Positions 29,753 to 41,701 of a DNA stretch of 64,000 nucleotides are shown one piece after another (position 1 is the first letter of the stretch; each line of letters starts with the position of its first letter). A program made the translations under genes and the position numbers. Below the pieces are notes generated by a model, which was given only the letters and a program-made list of their open reading frames with translations, did not search any database and was not told the origin of the DNA. Origin of the DNA: Trissonchulus latispiculum. Lineage: Eukaryota > Nematoda > Enoplea > Enoplida > Ironidae. The DNA is taken from contig JASAND010026566.1 in the NCBI GenBank assembly GCA_030248195.1, forward strand, positions 1-64,000. The letters run 5' to 3'.

Positions 29753-30336
29753 TGTGAAGTTCGAGTATACGTATGTTAGTAAAATGTACTGGTTCTTGAA
29801 TAAAACGAGTTGTCTATCTAGAATTTAGGATAAGACTAGATCACAAGGTAACTGTGTGGTGTGTGATGCCAATTGAAAATGCCCTAAGTCTGCTTAAAGA
29901 GAATATTTAACAACAAATGATTTTACTGACAAATTTCACTACGGAGCCAGACAAAGCTTACAAATTGTTCCAAAAGTAACAATAAACGCAACTTTCACGA
30001 CAAAGATCAAAACAAACTATAAAATACTAGAGAATTTGCCACAAATCTAAATCAGCGCTCAAAACAAATACGAAATTAGCGAGGAGACTCCCAAAAGGAT
30101 ACACCTAACGGATTCAACCAAAAGCCCCCGACCGCTCTACAACCTAACCCAATTCCAATTGAACTACTCAAGCGTGTACAAAAATCAGTGACTTAGCTAA
30201 AGTACTGACGAATTCAGATAGAAGTCAGAAAACGCTGAGCGTTCGTCAAGTTAAGTATTTTCCAAATAATTCCTTAATTTAGGAGTGTGTGCTAACTTCA
30301 CACAAATTTCTATCTTGAGCACACGCTATCTTCACA
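29753..30336 (-). repeat. 5' LTR (584 bp)
   Basis: It is the direct repeat of 14429-15012 and begins TGTGAAG and ends CTTCACA on both strands. It is followed by TAAA, the target duplication. It should contain the element promoter and polyadenylation signals, but I could not fix a TATA box with confidence. Confidence 0.95.
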
Positions 30337-30497
30337 TAAAAAAGCAGACCCCTTTATTTAATGCGTTACCAATTCCAAGAAATGTATAGCAATTTTAGTT
30401 TGCTCTTAACCTCCCCCACTTTTCGCAAGGACCCCCATTTCAAGACTATCAGAAATGCCAGTGAGGGAGTCAGGTTTCGATGGCCTATACCGGGAGC

Positions 30498-31939
30498 ACA
30501 TAATACATAAGAGTGTGACACCAAAGATGAAACCGGGTCACTATTTACTGACCCGGTGACCCGGTGACCCGGTATTTTTGAAAATTCAGGTTTAAGCTTG
30601 CAAAAAATTAAAAATACTTTATTTGGGTGCGGTGAGTGTTTTTACCATTTTGGACATTTTTGACGACAAAAATATCAAGTTGGGCAAAAGTTTTGCTTTC
30701 CTTAAAGAAGTAGCATTGGAAAGTGAGTATGGTAAGTAAGCCGGAAAAAATCAAAACGATTTGTACGATTTTGCGCTCAATAATGTGAAGTAAACTACAT
30801 AGTTTTTTGAATCGAACAAATTGGAACAAAATACTTTGCCAAAGTCATAACATCATCTAATTCTAATCATAGGGTTTAACATTAGCTAGCACTTTTCTGT
30901 TTTATCATTATATATTTTAGTAAATTATTTCATTTAGTTGTATGATTGAAGCTTCACACAGCGGAAATTTTTTGGAAATATTTTTTCGTATGGCTAGGAT
31001 TCAGAGAATATGAAATAAAATCAATCACAATTGGTTCCTGAAGATATGTAGTAAGCCGTGACAATTGCAAAAAATGCAAAATAAAACTCAGAATCTGTAA
31101 ACCTTGTTTTGCTGAGATTTTCCTTCTTACCGAGATTTGAAACCCACGGTCTGACCCTCTCCCTACAAAAATAATAGCAGCAGCGATAAAGCACTTACAG
31201 TTTAGATGGAGCATGGAAAATTTTTGATTTTAAAATAAAGATTTCAGACTCTAAAGGCCCACGTAATATATAGTTTTCATTTTCTAGTTAAGATTCAATA
31301 ATTGTAGTTTCAAACCTAGATCTAAGCTTGACACAGGACATTACAAATATATATTATGAGGACACTACTACATACAACGACAAGCATTTAAAAAACTCCA
31401 CGATTAGTTAAGAATATTTCTATTGCTAGTTTTTGAGTAATTGTTGAAGTTTTCAGTTAGCAAAAATTGGTAAAACTTTGAAAAATATCCTATAACAGCA
31501 AAAAAATTCCTCCAATCAAAAATATCAGGTCAAGACCGGGTCAGAGCTCCTGACCCGGTGACCCGAACTGACCCGGTGACCCGGTTTCATCTCTGTGTGA
31601 CACCTGGCAGGACCTCTGTTATCAGCTATAGGTAAATGCTCTGCGCATTAACGGCTGACTCCCCCTACACACGTGTACCTAGCGACACCCCCACAAATGT
31701 GTACCCAGTACACGTTTCTGTACGCTCATATCTCGCCGTATCTTTACGTGCTAAAGCTCGAAAACATCGGAACAAAAGCGTCTAATTTGTGTCTGCTTGG
31801 AGCTTTAGAACGCAAAGATAGCGTTCTAATTCTTTTGACGTGAATATTTGTGGGGGAGGGTCCGCTGTTAGCCAACAGAGCATGTACCTGCAGCTGATAA
31901 CAGAGAACCTGCCAGCTGTCACACTCTTATATATTATGT
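30498..31939. mobile_element. Hairpin MITE split by a nested hAT element
   Basis: The left arm (30498-30521 plus 31604-31645) and the right arm (about 31878-31939) are inverted repeats of about 65 bp: ACATAATACATAAGAG..., CTGGCAGG, TTATCAGCT and ATGCTCTG are mirrored on the right. Without the inserted hAT element it is about 360 bp. No coding sequence. Confidence 0.75.
30522..31595. mobile_element. Non-autonomous hAT-like element (1074 bp) with 8-bp TSD
   Basis: The ends CAAAGATGAAACCGG and CCGGTTTCATCTCTG are inverted. TGTGACAC flanks both sides (30514-30521, 31596-31603), the 8-bp duplication typical of hAT. Subterminal ACCCGGTG repeats occur near both ends, as in transposase-binding arrays. 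No transposase ORF is present. Confidence 0.85.
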
Positions 31940-32858
31940 CCTCTTGATAATACGAAAGTATTGCGAAAAAGTGCTTTTTATGCTAAGAAAACAGGAAATT
32001 TTGAAAAACTCTTGTATGTGAAGACTCTAATAGGATAATGCACGCTTTACCTTTATTCTACAGCACTGCAACTGTCTGCTGTCATTCCTGCTTAGTATAA
32101 TAGTTTAACGGAAATTATCGAACTTCTAAGAATGAGTTGCCACCATATTTTGCTCTCTTCAGTTATCTTGATCAATTTTATGCATCATTGAATTGCGACT
32201 GTATAAGAATGCAATCTACTTTTGTATGGTTTCGATATTTCGGCAGCAGTCGTGTATTCAAATATGGCTTAAAATGAACTGCGATTAGTCAACCGATATT
32301 AGTGGGTGTATAGAAAAATATATAATTTCTTTATAATTTTGCAACTGCCAGAGTTTTTGCTTTATAGTATTCTGTTTTAATTTACTTTGAAACTTCAGCA
32401 CCTAAACATACCTGAATTTAATTTTTAGTTTGATCTTTCGTCTGCTATTGAGAAAAAAATCAGGTAGTGGATCGAGGTTCTTAGCTTTGTACGGTGATAT
32501 CGAAGTCAAAGAAGATCAAACGTTTTAAATTGATGGAATGCTCACTAACATTGTGGGGAAACTGCTTATGCGGTTATATGGAAGGTAATTATCAAAATTT
32601 ATATGTCAGGTACAGACACACGAGGCATCGAAGGTTCAAATAAAGGAAAATTGAAAAGCAAACTGCAAAACCGGCTATCAGTCACTCTTAGTAGTAAATT
32701 GGATATTTATCCAGATAGTATATGATGGCCCAGCTAATTTCGCTCGAACTTGAATTCCAAACTATATTTTTTACTTCACAAATTTAAGTCAGGATCTCTA
32801 TTCTTAATCATTTTATGGCTACGTGAAAAAAACTGGAATCAAAATTAAAGAAAGTCAG
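31940..32858. other. No recognisable feature
   Basis: AT-rich unique-looking sequence. I see no ORF of interest, repeat or RNA gene. Confidence 0.4.
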
Positions 32859-33503
32859 TGGTTTGTCTTGAAATTCGAACTATTAAAGAACCACAAAACA
32901 AAACAAAGATTAATGTGGACTATATTAATAAAATTAAGTCAGTAAAATTGAAGACTGTTGTGGTATAGAAATAAGAAGTACAAGAGCATTGTGCCAGATT
33001 ACATACATAAGTGCATTATTTTCATATACGGACCGCCTTGTTATGCCCGACTGACCTGATTGTGGGACTCATCAGGGGCTTACAATCCGGTTATTTTAGT
33101 GATTAAATTAACCACCCATTCTTAGGTAAAAAGCCGTTTCGCTCCCTGGCGACCAACTCCAGACATACGTGATGTTAGAAGCACGCATACAATTAGTGCA
33201 TAAATACGTATATACATTGAGATACAATACAAAAGCAGTGATAAATTAAGCTGTACTCAGTGAAAGATCGGTGAGTATACCCTAACGCAAACGCAGGGTT
33301 TGCCATAAGGTGCCGTCATCCTGAGCGAATGACAGCTTTTCATAAGAGATCCTCCAACGGAGGATTTTCATAAAGTGGTTAACATAAACAATAGAACACA
33401 AGTACCACAACAGCGACATCTAATGTCCATTATTTAAATAAAACCATAACACCATAAAACCATAAAACCATAAAATAATGGTTTGTCTTGAAATTCGAAC
33501 TAT
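32859..33503 (+). mobile_element. SINE-like insertion with 25-bp target duplication and ACCATAAA tail
   Basis: The same 25 bp (beginning TGGTTTGTCTTGAAATTC) occurs at 32859-32883 and 33479-33503. Between them is a 595-bp insert ending in a repeated ACCATAAA tail. A long target duplication plus a short-repeat 3' tail is the signature of target-primed non-LTR retrotransposition. The insert contains two small hairpins (near 33320 and 33350). I cannot find clear polymerase III boxes. Confidence 0.7.
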
Positions 33504-36282
33504 GTCCAACCTCCAGTTTCTGTTGTTCTGATATCCTGGTTTTATTTTGAAATTTCAGTCATCTGAAATCAGCGCAAATTATCGATGCTGCTTCTCAGAT
33601 TGCTGATTCTTATCCTCTGCTTACTTCGAAATGTGGTGGTCCTGAAAGATATGCCAAATAGTACGAGAAAGCTTTGTAATTCCAGCACGCTTTTTTCTTA
33701 TCACTTATCAGTCAGGCTTTTTGACATTTGTCCAGTGCAGAAATGCCAAAATGCTATCCATCTTAAATTGTGTGGTTGTAATTATTTCCATCTCCACCAA
33801 CTTTATTTCGCTTGGCATTGGAATGTTAAATTTCGGGTATACTGCAGCATCTTTTGATAGCAGTGCCAGCTGTAAGCTCGAATGTTTTCTCAGAAATCAG
33901 CAGAAATACTATGGGCTGCAGAAAAAGTTTTCTCCCATGAAAACTTCATCCTCAAGCGGTTCTGCGATGTCTCCTACTGATGAGGAAAGATTTGTGTCAA
34001 TTCAGTCATTCTTCAGCACAACAAGGAGCCACAAGCCAAGATACGTCAATTCATGATCGAATCGTTTGAGCATACGGAGTTTTATACGCAAAAGTCTGCA
34101 TATACATGATTTACAGAAGGAATGGGGAAGCCTGTTCGAGATGGCCTATGCTGTATGCAAGTTCTACCTTGTGGTCATGTCGATTTTGTATTTCAAATCT
34201 TCCCAACTCCCAACTCCCATCTATAATTTTGTCTCATATAATTTTTGTATTGGGATCTGTGTTGTATGGTTTTAGAAAGTGCGCAGCATGTAAACTTTGC
34301 GGAGGGAAACTGAGTTGAGTTTGCTCATTAGGAACCAGTACGAACCAGTCGCAGGTTTGTATTAGACGTATGTCCTTAAAAAAGAGCTGGCGAAAAGCTG
34401 TTTAGCGTCAACGATAGTAATGGCAGGCGATCTGCAGTGCTACTGCAGTCCTGAGGCAGTGTTTATACGAAAGCTTTATTTGTTGGATTCTCGTCATTCC
34501 TTATATGTCGACGACACCTCGCTATACATATAATTTATTCGAGTCATTTACGGAAATTAAGTAATAGTGTTACTGCGATGCGATGCAGTGGATGAAAGAG
34601 GTTTAACTCAATTCAGAACTTGTATTTCACAGATGGAGTACGCAAAACATATTTATAAAATGGAAGGGGGGATATTTAGGGGAAGCGCTGATTGCGGAGC
34701 GTCCCCATAATTTAGTCCTGACCGTCCTATTTTGGACACAATGGTGTAGGTTTACGGAGTCTTCACAGCACAGAAGTTAAGCAAAGCTGTTGAGCTAACG
34801 GTAGGTATTAAACCGGTGCTGTATTGCCCCCTAATTGACAAAGGTCGTATGACCTGTATCCCCGCGGATAAAGTGACTGCGATGTACCGGTTGCGGCCAC
34901 TGGACCAATGTATGGTGGTTCCTGTCCGGCGGTCACGCTCCTCCTAGGAAAACGACGATGTGAAACACACTTACCACTGCTTATATTTTTAGTGTTAACT
35001 ACATGCCACCTTGAGTTATTTTAAGTTATTGTCGAATATTGTTCTGTTTTTAAAGCAATGAAATTAAGATTACAGGAAAGGAATGGCAATTAATTAAAAA
35101 TAGAGATTTAATCAACAGTCACCCAACTGACAATGTGGCATTTCACATACAGACTAACCATCTTCTCGTTGTAGTTCATATCTCTCCAAAATATGAAAAT
35201 TATGTAATTCCAGTATAACCTTTATCCAGCTTATTTCATCGCTTCCTCCACAGGAAACGGCGCTTCGACGCGACGAACCCTGATGGCATTATTACGGGAG
35301 TGAGTCTTGGTCCGTCCATCCTTGTAAAGTACTTATAAAATAGTATAAGTATAATACAAGGAATGGTGGCAATAAAGAGTACAAGTCACAAGGGCAACAA
35401 AGATGGAAAACGGGGAGTCTGGGGGGCGGAGCCCCCAGAAGTTGAGGAATTCTTTGAAAGCGTGGAAAATTCAGCAATTCAAATGTTTAAAAGATTAGTT
35501 AAGATGAGATGAGTTATTGAGTTGTATAATCGATCAGTGGAAAACCAAAACGGGAATTGGATGCTTTTCAGAATTTTTCACTTCCACGATTTATTCTAGA
35601 ACACTTTCAGAAGCTGCCAATTATCAATCTTGCATTGCCCATTTATTATGTAGGGGCGCGATAGCGCCCCTACATAATATGGGTATAAAGGCGTCTGCGC
35701 GGCCCCCTGGAGACCGTGTTGGCCTGGTGCCAGCTAATTAGAGGTCCGGCAGTGGTAAAAAGGTTACCATCGTAAACAACTCGAGTAGTACTACAAGTAC
35801 CACCATACTTTTGGTTCGAATTCGAAACTTCGAATTTTTGCACTAGGCGATAGTTACCGTGCGTTTTTTTTCTCGGTGAATAACGCTTATTGGAAATGCA
35901 TTTTACGGCTAAGTGTTGGAACGATGTGGGCATTTTGGCACCATACTACTATTATATGTTGGTAGACAGGATCCCCCCATGCTACCTTTTTTGGTCATTT
36001 TGGCACCTGGCCAATTTTGGCTCTGTGCCAAGGTCCCAAAGTCGGACTTTCGCTATTTTTCGCAAATTTTGGTCACACTTTTCTGGAACTGGGTAGAAGC
36101 TGGGGAGGTCTAGTATCTTTTGTTGAAAATTACCAGTAGGGATGCATAAAGTAACGAGGGGGATTTTTTAATTTTGCTCCCTAGCTTTCAGGAGATGGGT
36201 CCAAACTTTGCATTTTTTGGCCTGTTTTGGCGAAAATTTTCCAAGTCCCACTTTTACTAGAAATGGCCTAAAAGTCACTAAA
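33504..36282. other. Mostly featureless; short hairpin and unassigned open frames
   Basis: Open frames at 33721-34056 and 34066-34318 have no recognised domain and are best left uncalled. The sequence at 35411-35450 contains a TCTGGGGGGCGGAGCCCCC block, also found inside hAT MITEs at 51186 and 55923, but without visible ends here. Confidence 0.35.
35645..35678. repeat. Perfect 15-bp-stem hairpin
   Basis: ATTATGTAGGGGCGC, a four-base loop GATA, and the exact reverse complement. It resembles the left-end hairpin of the composite elements at 44770, 51490 and 61544 in design (TAGGGG-C...C-CCCCTA). Confidence 0.8.
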
Positions 36283-37318
36283 AATGGCGTTTTTCGGCCT
36301 CGGGGTGGTCCCCATATATTGCAAATCGGGGTCGCTGAAAACGATGAGCATACTGCCGATATCGCCCGAAGTGACCACTGGTCAGCATGGCTCCCGTGGT
36401 TCCTCGCCCAGGGTCAAAGTTGGGAAAACTCACTCTAAACAGCGTTTTTCGGCGTCTTGGTCGGGGGCATATATAGTAAATCGACTACGCTCGTTTCAAT
36501 GGGCATATCCCCGAAACCGACGGAAGTGACCACTGGTTACTACAGCCTATAGGGCCTATTGACCACTGGTCAAACGGCCTAAAACTGCGTTTTTCGGCAT
36601 TTTGGTCGGGGGCACATATAGTAAATCGACAACGCTCGTTTCAATGGGCATATCGCCGAAACCCGACGGAAGTGACCACTGGTCGCTACAGCCTAAGGGG
36701 CCTATTGACCACTGGTCAAACTTCATAAATCTGCGTTTTTCGTCGTTTTGGTCGGGGGCATATATAGCAAATCGACTACGCTCGTTTCAATGGGCATATC
36801 CCCGAAACCGACGGAAGTGACCACTGGTCACTACAGCCTATAGGGCCTATTGACCACTGGTCAAACGGCCTAAAACTGCGTTTTTCGGCGTTTTGGTCGG
36901 GGGCATATATAGTAAATCGACTACGCTCGTTTCAATGGGTATATCGCCGAAACAGACGGAAGTGACCGTTGGTCACTACAGCCTACGGGGCCTATTGACC
37001 ACTGGTCAAACGGCCTAAAACTGCGTTTTTCGGCGTTTTGGTCGGGGGCATATATAGCAAATCGACTACGCTCGTTTCAATGGGCATTTCGCCGAAACCC
37101 ATGGAAGTGACCACTGGTCACTACAGCCTAGGAGCCCTATTAACCACTGGTCAAACGGCCTAAAACTGCGTTTTTGGGCGTTTTGGTCGGGGGCATATAT
37201 AGTAAATCGACTACGCTCGTTTCAATGGGCATATCGCCGAAACCGACGGAAGTGACCACTGGCCGCTACAGCCTACGGGGCCTATTAGCCACTGGTCAAA
37301 CGGCCTAAAACAGCGTTT
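36283..37318. repeat. Satellite array, 145-bp unit, about 7 copies
   Basis: The marker TCGGGGGC recurs at 36461, 36606, 36752, 36897, 37042 and 37187, giving periods of 145-146 bp. A divergent first unit starts near 36283. Most units carry two copies of, or close matches to, the palindrome TGACCACTGGTCA. One lies after GGAAG and one after CCTAT. Confidence 0.92.
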
Positions 37319-37551
37319 TGGGATGAACCGGATTTAGAGTTACTGTTCGTTCTCTTCGAATGGCACTCAGAAAATATGTCTTTTGTCAGCGCTTATATTT
37401 AAATGGCTGAAATTATTGTTAACTGGATCACTGCTGTCATGGCTTACTGAGCTTGATTTGCAGGTTGTGTATAGTTTATATGCTTACACAAATGGCGTAA
37501 TGCCATGATGCATTAGGCGCTTGGAGGAGAATCTTTAAAAGGACAGAAGGA

Positions 37552-38421
37552 CAAGAAACAAAAATGCTCCGCTGGAGCATGAAAAAAGTAATCTGGGTGA
37601 TGGTGAGGTTGCAAAATCAAGAGAGGACTAGTCTTTAAAATGCTAATATGGGGCTAGGTTCAAAAATAGAAGAGGACTAGGTTGTGAGCGAATTAATATG
37701 GGCACAGCTTCGCCGAACAACCCATATTCGCGGGATTTCACGCTTCGTCTTAGCTTTTGTCGCATCCAGAGCTATCAATTTCAGTCAGAAGTTGAATACG
37801 TACTTCATTGAATACAGTTGTTTGCATATACGTACTCTGTTAATAGACTAGCTAGGAATACGTATGTGCGTAAATTATCATCATTTGGTCGGGCTGAACT
37901 GCGGCAAGCAACGAGAAGAGGTCTAAGGACATGAGGCTAAAGCTATTGGCTCAAGCTCAAGCAGGGAGGAAATAGAAGGTCAGAGTCCTAAGGTTATTCT
38001 TGAAATATAAATTTTCCGTATAAATGAATAAAACGCACTGTTCAGTATAAAACGTTTCTCGAAGAAAAAGTTTGACTAACTATAAACTAAACGTAGCGTG
38101 GATGGATATGCATACTGATATACATTTATAAACTGCGAATATGGGTTGTTCGGCGAATTATATCATCTAATTTAGAATCTGGAGCTGTATATAATTTAAA
38201 GTCCAGAAATTGATATAGATGAAAGTATAATATTTACAGCCCGCGAATATGGGTTGTTCGGCGAGCTGAGCCCATATTAATTCGCTCACAACCTAGTCCT
38301 CTTCTATTTTTGAATCTAGCCCCATATTAGCATTTTAAAGACTAGTCCTTTCTTGACTTTTCAACCTTACCATCACCCATATTACTTTTTTCATGCTCCA
38401 GAGGAGCATTTTTGTTTCTTG
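37552..38421. mobile_element. Foldback element, 870 bp, 183-bp arms
   Basis: The arms 37552-37734 and 38240-38421 are near-perfect inverted repeats starting CAAGAAACAAAAATGCTCC. A terminal mini-hairpin TGCTCCgctGGAGCA lies just inside. There is no target duplication; the flanks are A on the left and T on the right. No coding sequence. Confidence 0.85.
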
Positions 38422-38499
38422 TATATATATATATATATACGTATATATATATATACGTTATGAAAGCAAAATAAAATTTGTAAATGCCCGTATATATAT

Positions 38500-38564
<65 letters not shown>

Positions 38565-38585
38565 CATATATAGATATATATAAGC
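38420..38585. repeat. (TA)n microsatellite with ACGTATA interruptions
   Basis: Long TATA runs, the longest at about 38503-38556. The foldback element above ends directly in it. Confidence 0.95.
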
Positions 38586-38837
38586 CGGTATATAGTCATA
38601 AAATAAACTGAAGGCGTTGAGTACAATTAAATATGTACTTACAAAACAGGAAAGGAAACAAAATAGAAGACACTTTAAGAGACAGAAGTTCTGTCATAGA
38701 ACTAAGTACGTATTAAAGCAGCACAGAAGTATATATAAGTGCGCCGCAGGCGAAATTTTTTAAAAATTTGTGAAATTTATTAAAATTATGCTTAATTTTC
38801 ACTCGAAATATGCATTATAAACAGCTGATAAAATTTT

Positions 38838-38914
38838 CTAGGGGGGGCCCGGAATATGTCAAAGGAGGGTACCCAAATCGCAAAGCCCGGGCCCCCCCTG
38901 GATCCGCCACTGCA
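38838..38914. mobile_element. Truncated hAT-like remnant ending in TGGATCCGCCACTG
   Basis: A hairpin of GGGGGGCCCGG...CCCGGGCCCCCC ends in CTGGATCCGCCACTG. This is the reverse complement of CAGTGGCGGATCCAG, a terminal sequence I know from hAT-type elements. The matching left terminus is missing. Confidence 0.45.
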
Positions 38915-39251
38915 CCCAAGGACTTGAAAGTTTACCTTGGACATGGGGAGGGGACTCAGGACCCTTCCTTTTGGACCAATCGTAAATGTAGAGATGGTCC
39001 CACTTTTTGCCACGGCTTGACCGGGGGGGGGGGGTTGGAGGTTAATTCCCCCAACTTTCGGTCACCCCCACCCAAACAACCTCGGGCCCGGTCCTTTTTG
39101 GAATCAAAAAGTTGGCTAATTTTTGCACAAAATGGTCATTTTTGAAAAAGTTTTCTCAAATTTTGACTTTGCATTTTAAAACCGTGGAAAAACTGCTAAA
39201 ACTATCAAAAGAAGCCTTGTTTTGTTTTGTCGAAAAAAAGCGTTAAAATGT

Positions 39252-39277
39252 ACAGTAGGGCGGTGATGCCCTACTGT
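39252..39277. repeat. Hairpin ACAGTAGGGC/GCCCTACTGT
   Basis: Ten-base perfect stem with a six-base loop. The same stem with a different loop occurs at 59982-60007. Confidence 0.8.
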
Positions 39278-40502
39278 CATATTTTTTTATTATTTAAAAA
39301 GACTCTCCATCAAAAATTAGTCCGAACTTATGTACCTCGTTTTTGTGAAAATTGCCCCGATAGCCCATAATTTGTAATTGAAATGTCATAATTGTCTGCG
39401 TTTCTGCAAAGATACATCATGCATATCCATAGTAACGCCCAAAATTCTATTTCAAAAGTTTGTCAAAATTTGATTGGCTGGCCAAGTCACGTGTGATCGC
39501 GTGATTGCACGTTCTCTCATTACTTTCAAAAAGGCCAGTCAGTCTTAGTTTAGCGCTTGTTTTGAACGGTCGGTTATTTCAGTTTTCTCTGGCTCCATTA
39601 TATGCTATTTACGTCTTGTTTTACTGGAATTTTGGGGTCCCTCAGTGTCTTGAACGTCGGGCTAGACTAGTAAAGACCACCCAATCTGGTGATAGGCTGG
39701 GTGGGGGACACCCAAATACTGCTATCAGGGCACCCAGTAATTATATATATCTGCCTTATTTTATGGTATATTCTATGATCTAAATTTGCCATTGCTCTCT
39801 GGATTCTCCTGTCAAACTGTAAGTCTGTACGGAAGCTATTGTACACCCCCCCCCCCAGTCTTTATAATTAAATATTGTAACACGGCCACTTGGCCTATTG
39901 TATTTTAGCTAGGATTTAGTTGCTTTAGTTCGGTAAGTAGGGATTTAAGGCCTAGGTTTGGGGTATCGTAGTGGGAGTGAGCCTAAGTTTCACGAATATT
40001 TGTGGTTCTAATTGGCGAGGCTTGTCGAGGTCGGCCTGGAAATCATCTCCAGTCCAGGTTGCGTGTCCAGTCTATAGCGCACAGCACCCCAGTAAAGGGT
40101 TTTGGTCGCCATTTATCCAGTCTCTGGGGCCAAATCTTTACAAAAATACAGAAAATTTTGCATTTTAAGCCATTTTTTGGATTTTCTGAGGTCAAACTAA
40201 ATTGGGGAGGGGGGTTCGGGGCATAGGTGTAACGGGGATTTGGGTTGGGGGGCCCCTCCCCCGGAATTTTGGGGGGCCCACTTTTTAGACCCCCCCCCAA
40301 GCCCAAAACGAAACCCCCCCCCAAAATTTTTTCAATTTTTATGCCAAAAATCGCATTTTCAACCGTTACTAATGCCGAAAAACATAAAATCATGAAGAAA
40401 TTGCAGCATTAAATAGGAGTTTTAAACTCGATAACTTGCTTGCCAACATGTTTATCTATGTCCAGAATAAGGTCACTATGTATTGAGTCATACAGTCCAT
40501 AA

Positions 40503-41050
40503 CATAGGTGTAACGGGGATTTGGGGTGGGGGGCACCCTCCCCCGAAATTTTGGGAGGCCCCTTTTTAGACCCCCCCAAACCCCCCCACGACCCCCCCCC
40601 CAAACCTCCCCCAAAAAATTTTTCTATTTTTATGCCAAAAATCGCATTTTCATCCATTGCTAATGCCGAAAAACATGAAAGCATTAAGTAATTTTGACAT
40701 TAGACAGTGTTTTTAAACTCGAAAACTTGATTGCCAACATGTTTCTGAGTCCAGAATAAGATCAATATTGAGTTTAGAAGTCCATAAAACCGTTTATAAA
40801 CGTGTATTTCTCGCGATAATAAACACGGTTAGCCAAAAATTTGGACTTTTTTGAAAAATTTTGCAAACTTTACCCTAAAAATGCCCAAATTTTGGCCAAT
40901 TTTCGCGCCTTTGGCGCGACTACCCCCCCCCCCCCCCCCCCCCGGCGGGGGGGGGGGGGGTTGGGGCCTCCAAAAATCTCTGGGGGGGTTTGGAACAATG
41001 GCTGGGGGGGGGTTACCCCCCAAACCCCCCGCCCCCAATTACACCTTATG
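40503..41050. mobile_element. Nested G-tract hAT-like element (548 bp)
   Basis: CATAGGTGTAACGGGG at the left and ACACCTTATG at the right. GTCCATAA flanks both sides (40495-40502, 41051-41058). Confidence 0.8.
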
Positions 41051-41221
41051 GTCCATAAAACCGTTACAAACATGTAGTTCTCGCGATAATGAACACGTTA
41101 AGCCAAAAATTCCGACTTTTTTTGAAAAAGTTTGCAAACTTTGCCCTAAAAACGCGCGATTTTTGGCGACTTAGGCGCGACTCCCCTCCCCCCCCCCCCC
41201 CCGTTGGGGGGGGGGGGCGGG

Positions 41222-41440
41222 CATAGATGTGTGTTAGGGGGGGTGGTGGGGGGGACCCCCCCCCCACCAAAATGACCAATTTTGGCGACCCCCCCCAGTT
41301 TTTCGGATTTTTGCTACCCCCCCCAGATTTTTGGCCAAAAAGTGGTCAAAAATGGCATATATAAAATCGAAAAATTAGGGGGGGTCCCCCACCCTCCGTC
41401 GGGACCCCCCCCCCAGATTTTTTGCCCAGCCACACCTATG
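41222..41440. mobile_element. Nested G-tract hAT-like element (219 bp)
   Basis: CATAGATGTGTGTTAGG at the left, CCACACCTATG at the right. GGGGCGGG flanks both sides (41214-41221, 41441-41448). Confidence 0.75.
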
Positions 41441-41701
41441 GGGGCGGGGGCTCTCCCATACATGGATTTGAGGGGCGGTGGGTGCTTTGCAAAAATGGCG
41501 GGGGGGGGGGGGGTGGGTTACCCCCCCCCCCCAATTATTACACCTATGGTTCGGGGAGGTGTATACGTATATATATCTATATGTATATATATACACAGGT
41601 GTAACGGGGATTTGGGTTTGGGGGGGGCCCTTTTTAGAACCCCCCCCCAACCCCCCCCCACCATAGGTGTAATTGGGGGGAGGTTTGGGGGGGGGTAACA
41701 C

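Larger units (their letters stand above)
14429..30336 (-). mobile_element. 15.9-kb Ty3/gypsy-type LTR retrotransposon with exonuclease-NADAR accessory gene
   Basis: Two 584-bp direct repeats bound the element (14429-15012 and 29753-30336). They begin TGTGAAG and end CTTCACA and are flanked by TAAA on both sides (14425-14428, 30337-30340). In minus-strand order it contains the 5' LTR, a primer-binding site, gag with a zinc knuckle, an aspartic protease, RT/RNase H (internally deleted), integrase, a spacer with a splice acceptor, the exonuclease-NADAR gene, a 1.9-kb 3' UTR, a polypurine tract and the 3' LTR. I count 11 LTR differences, which suggests a fairly recent insertion. Frameshifts in gag, integrase and the accessory gene, plus the RT deletion, mean it cannot move unaided now. 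Its length is well above the usual 5-8 kb of the superfamily, mostly because of the accessory gene and the UTR. Confidence 0.92.
40222..41548. mobile_element. G-tract hAT-like element (outer, 1327 bp) containing two nested relatives
   Basis: It starts CATAGGTGTAACGGGG and ends TTACACCTATG. GTTCGGGG lies on both sides (40214-40221, 41549-41556), a perfect 8-bp duplication. The interior is dominated by G and C homopolymers and contains two complete insertions of the same family. Confidence 0.8.

Noticed and set aside
33721..34056. 111-codon frame with a hydrophobic N-terminal segment
   Set aside because: No domain, no supporting splice pattern and no repeat copy. It is probably chance.
34066..34318. 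Possible RING-finger fragment (LPCGHVDF in one frame, KCAACKLC in another)
   Set aside because: The Cys/His pairs are in different frames with stops between. No full RING spacing can be built.
34755..34830. 5S rRNA-like stretch (AGAAGTTAAGCAAAGCTG, then GGTAGGTATTAAACC)
   Set aside because: Only the box-A-like part resembles 5S rRNA. The intermediate element and box C expected 20-40 bases downstream are not there. It may be a 5S-derived SINE remnant, but the evidence is too thin.
38342..38626. Tyr/Ile repeat protein
   Set aside because: Translation of a (TA)n microsatellite.
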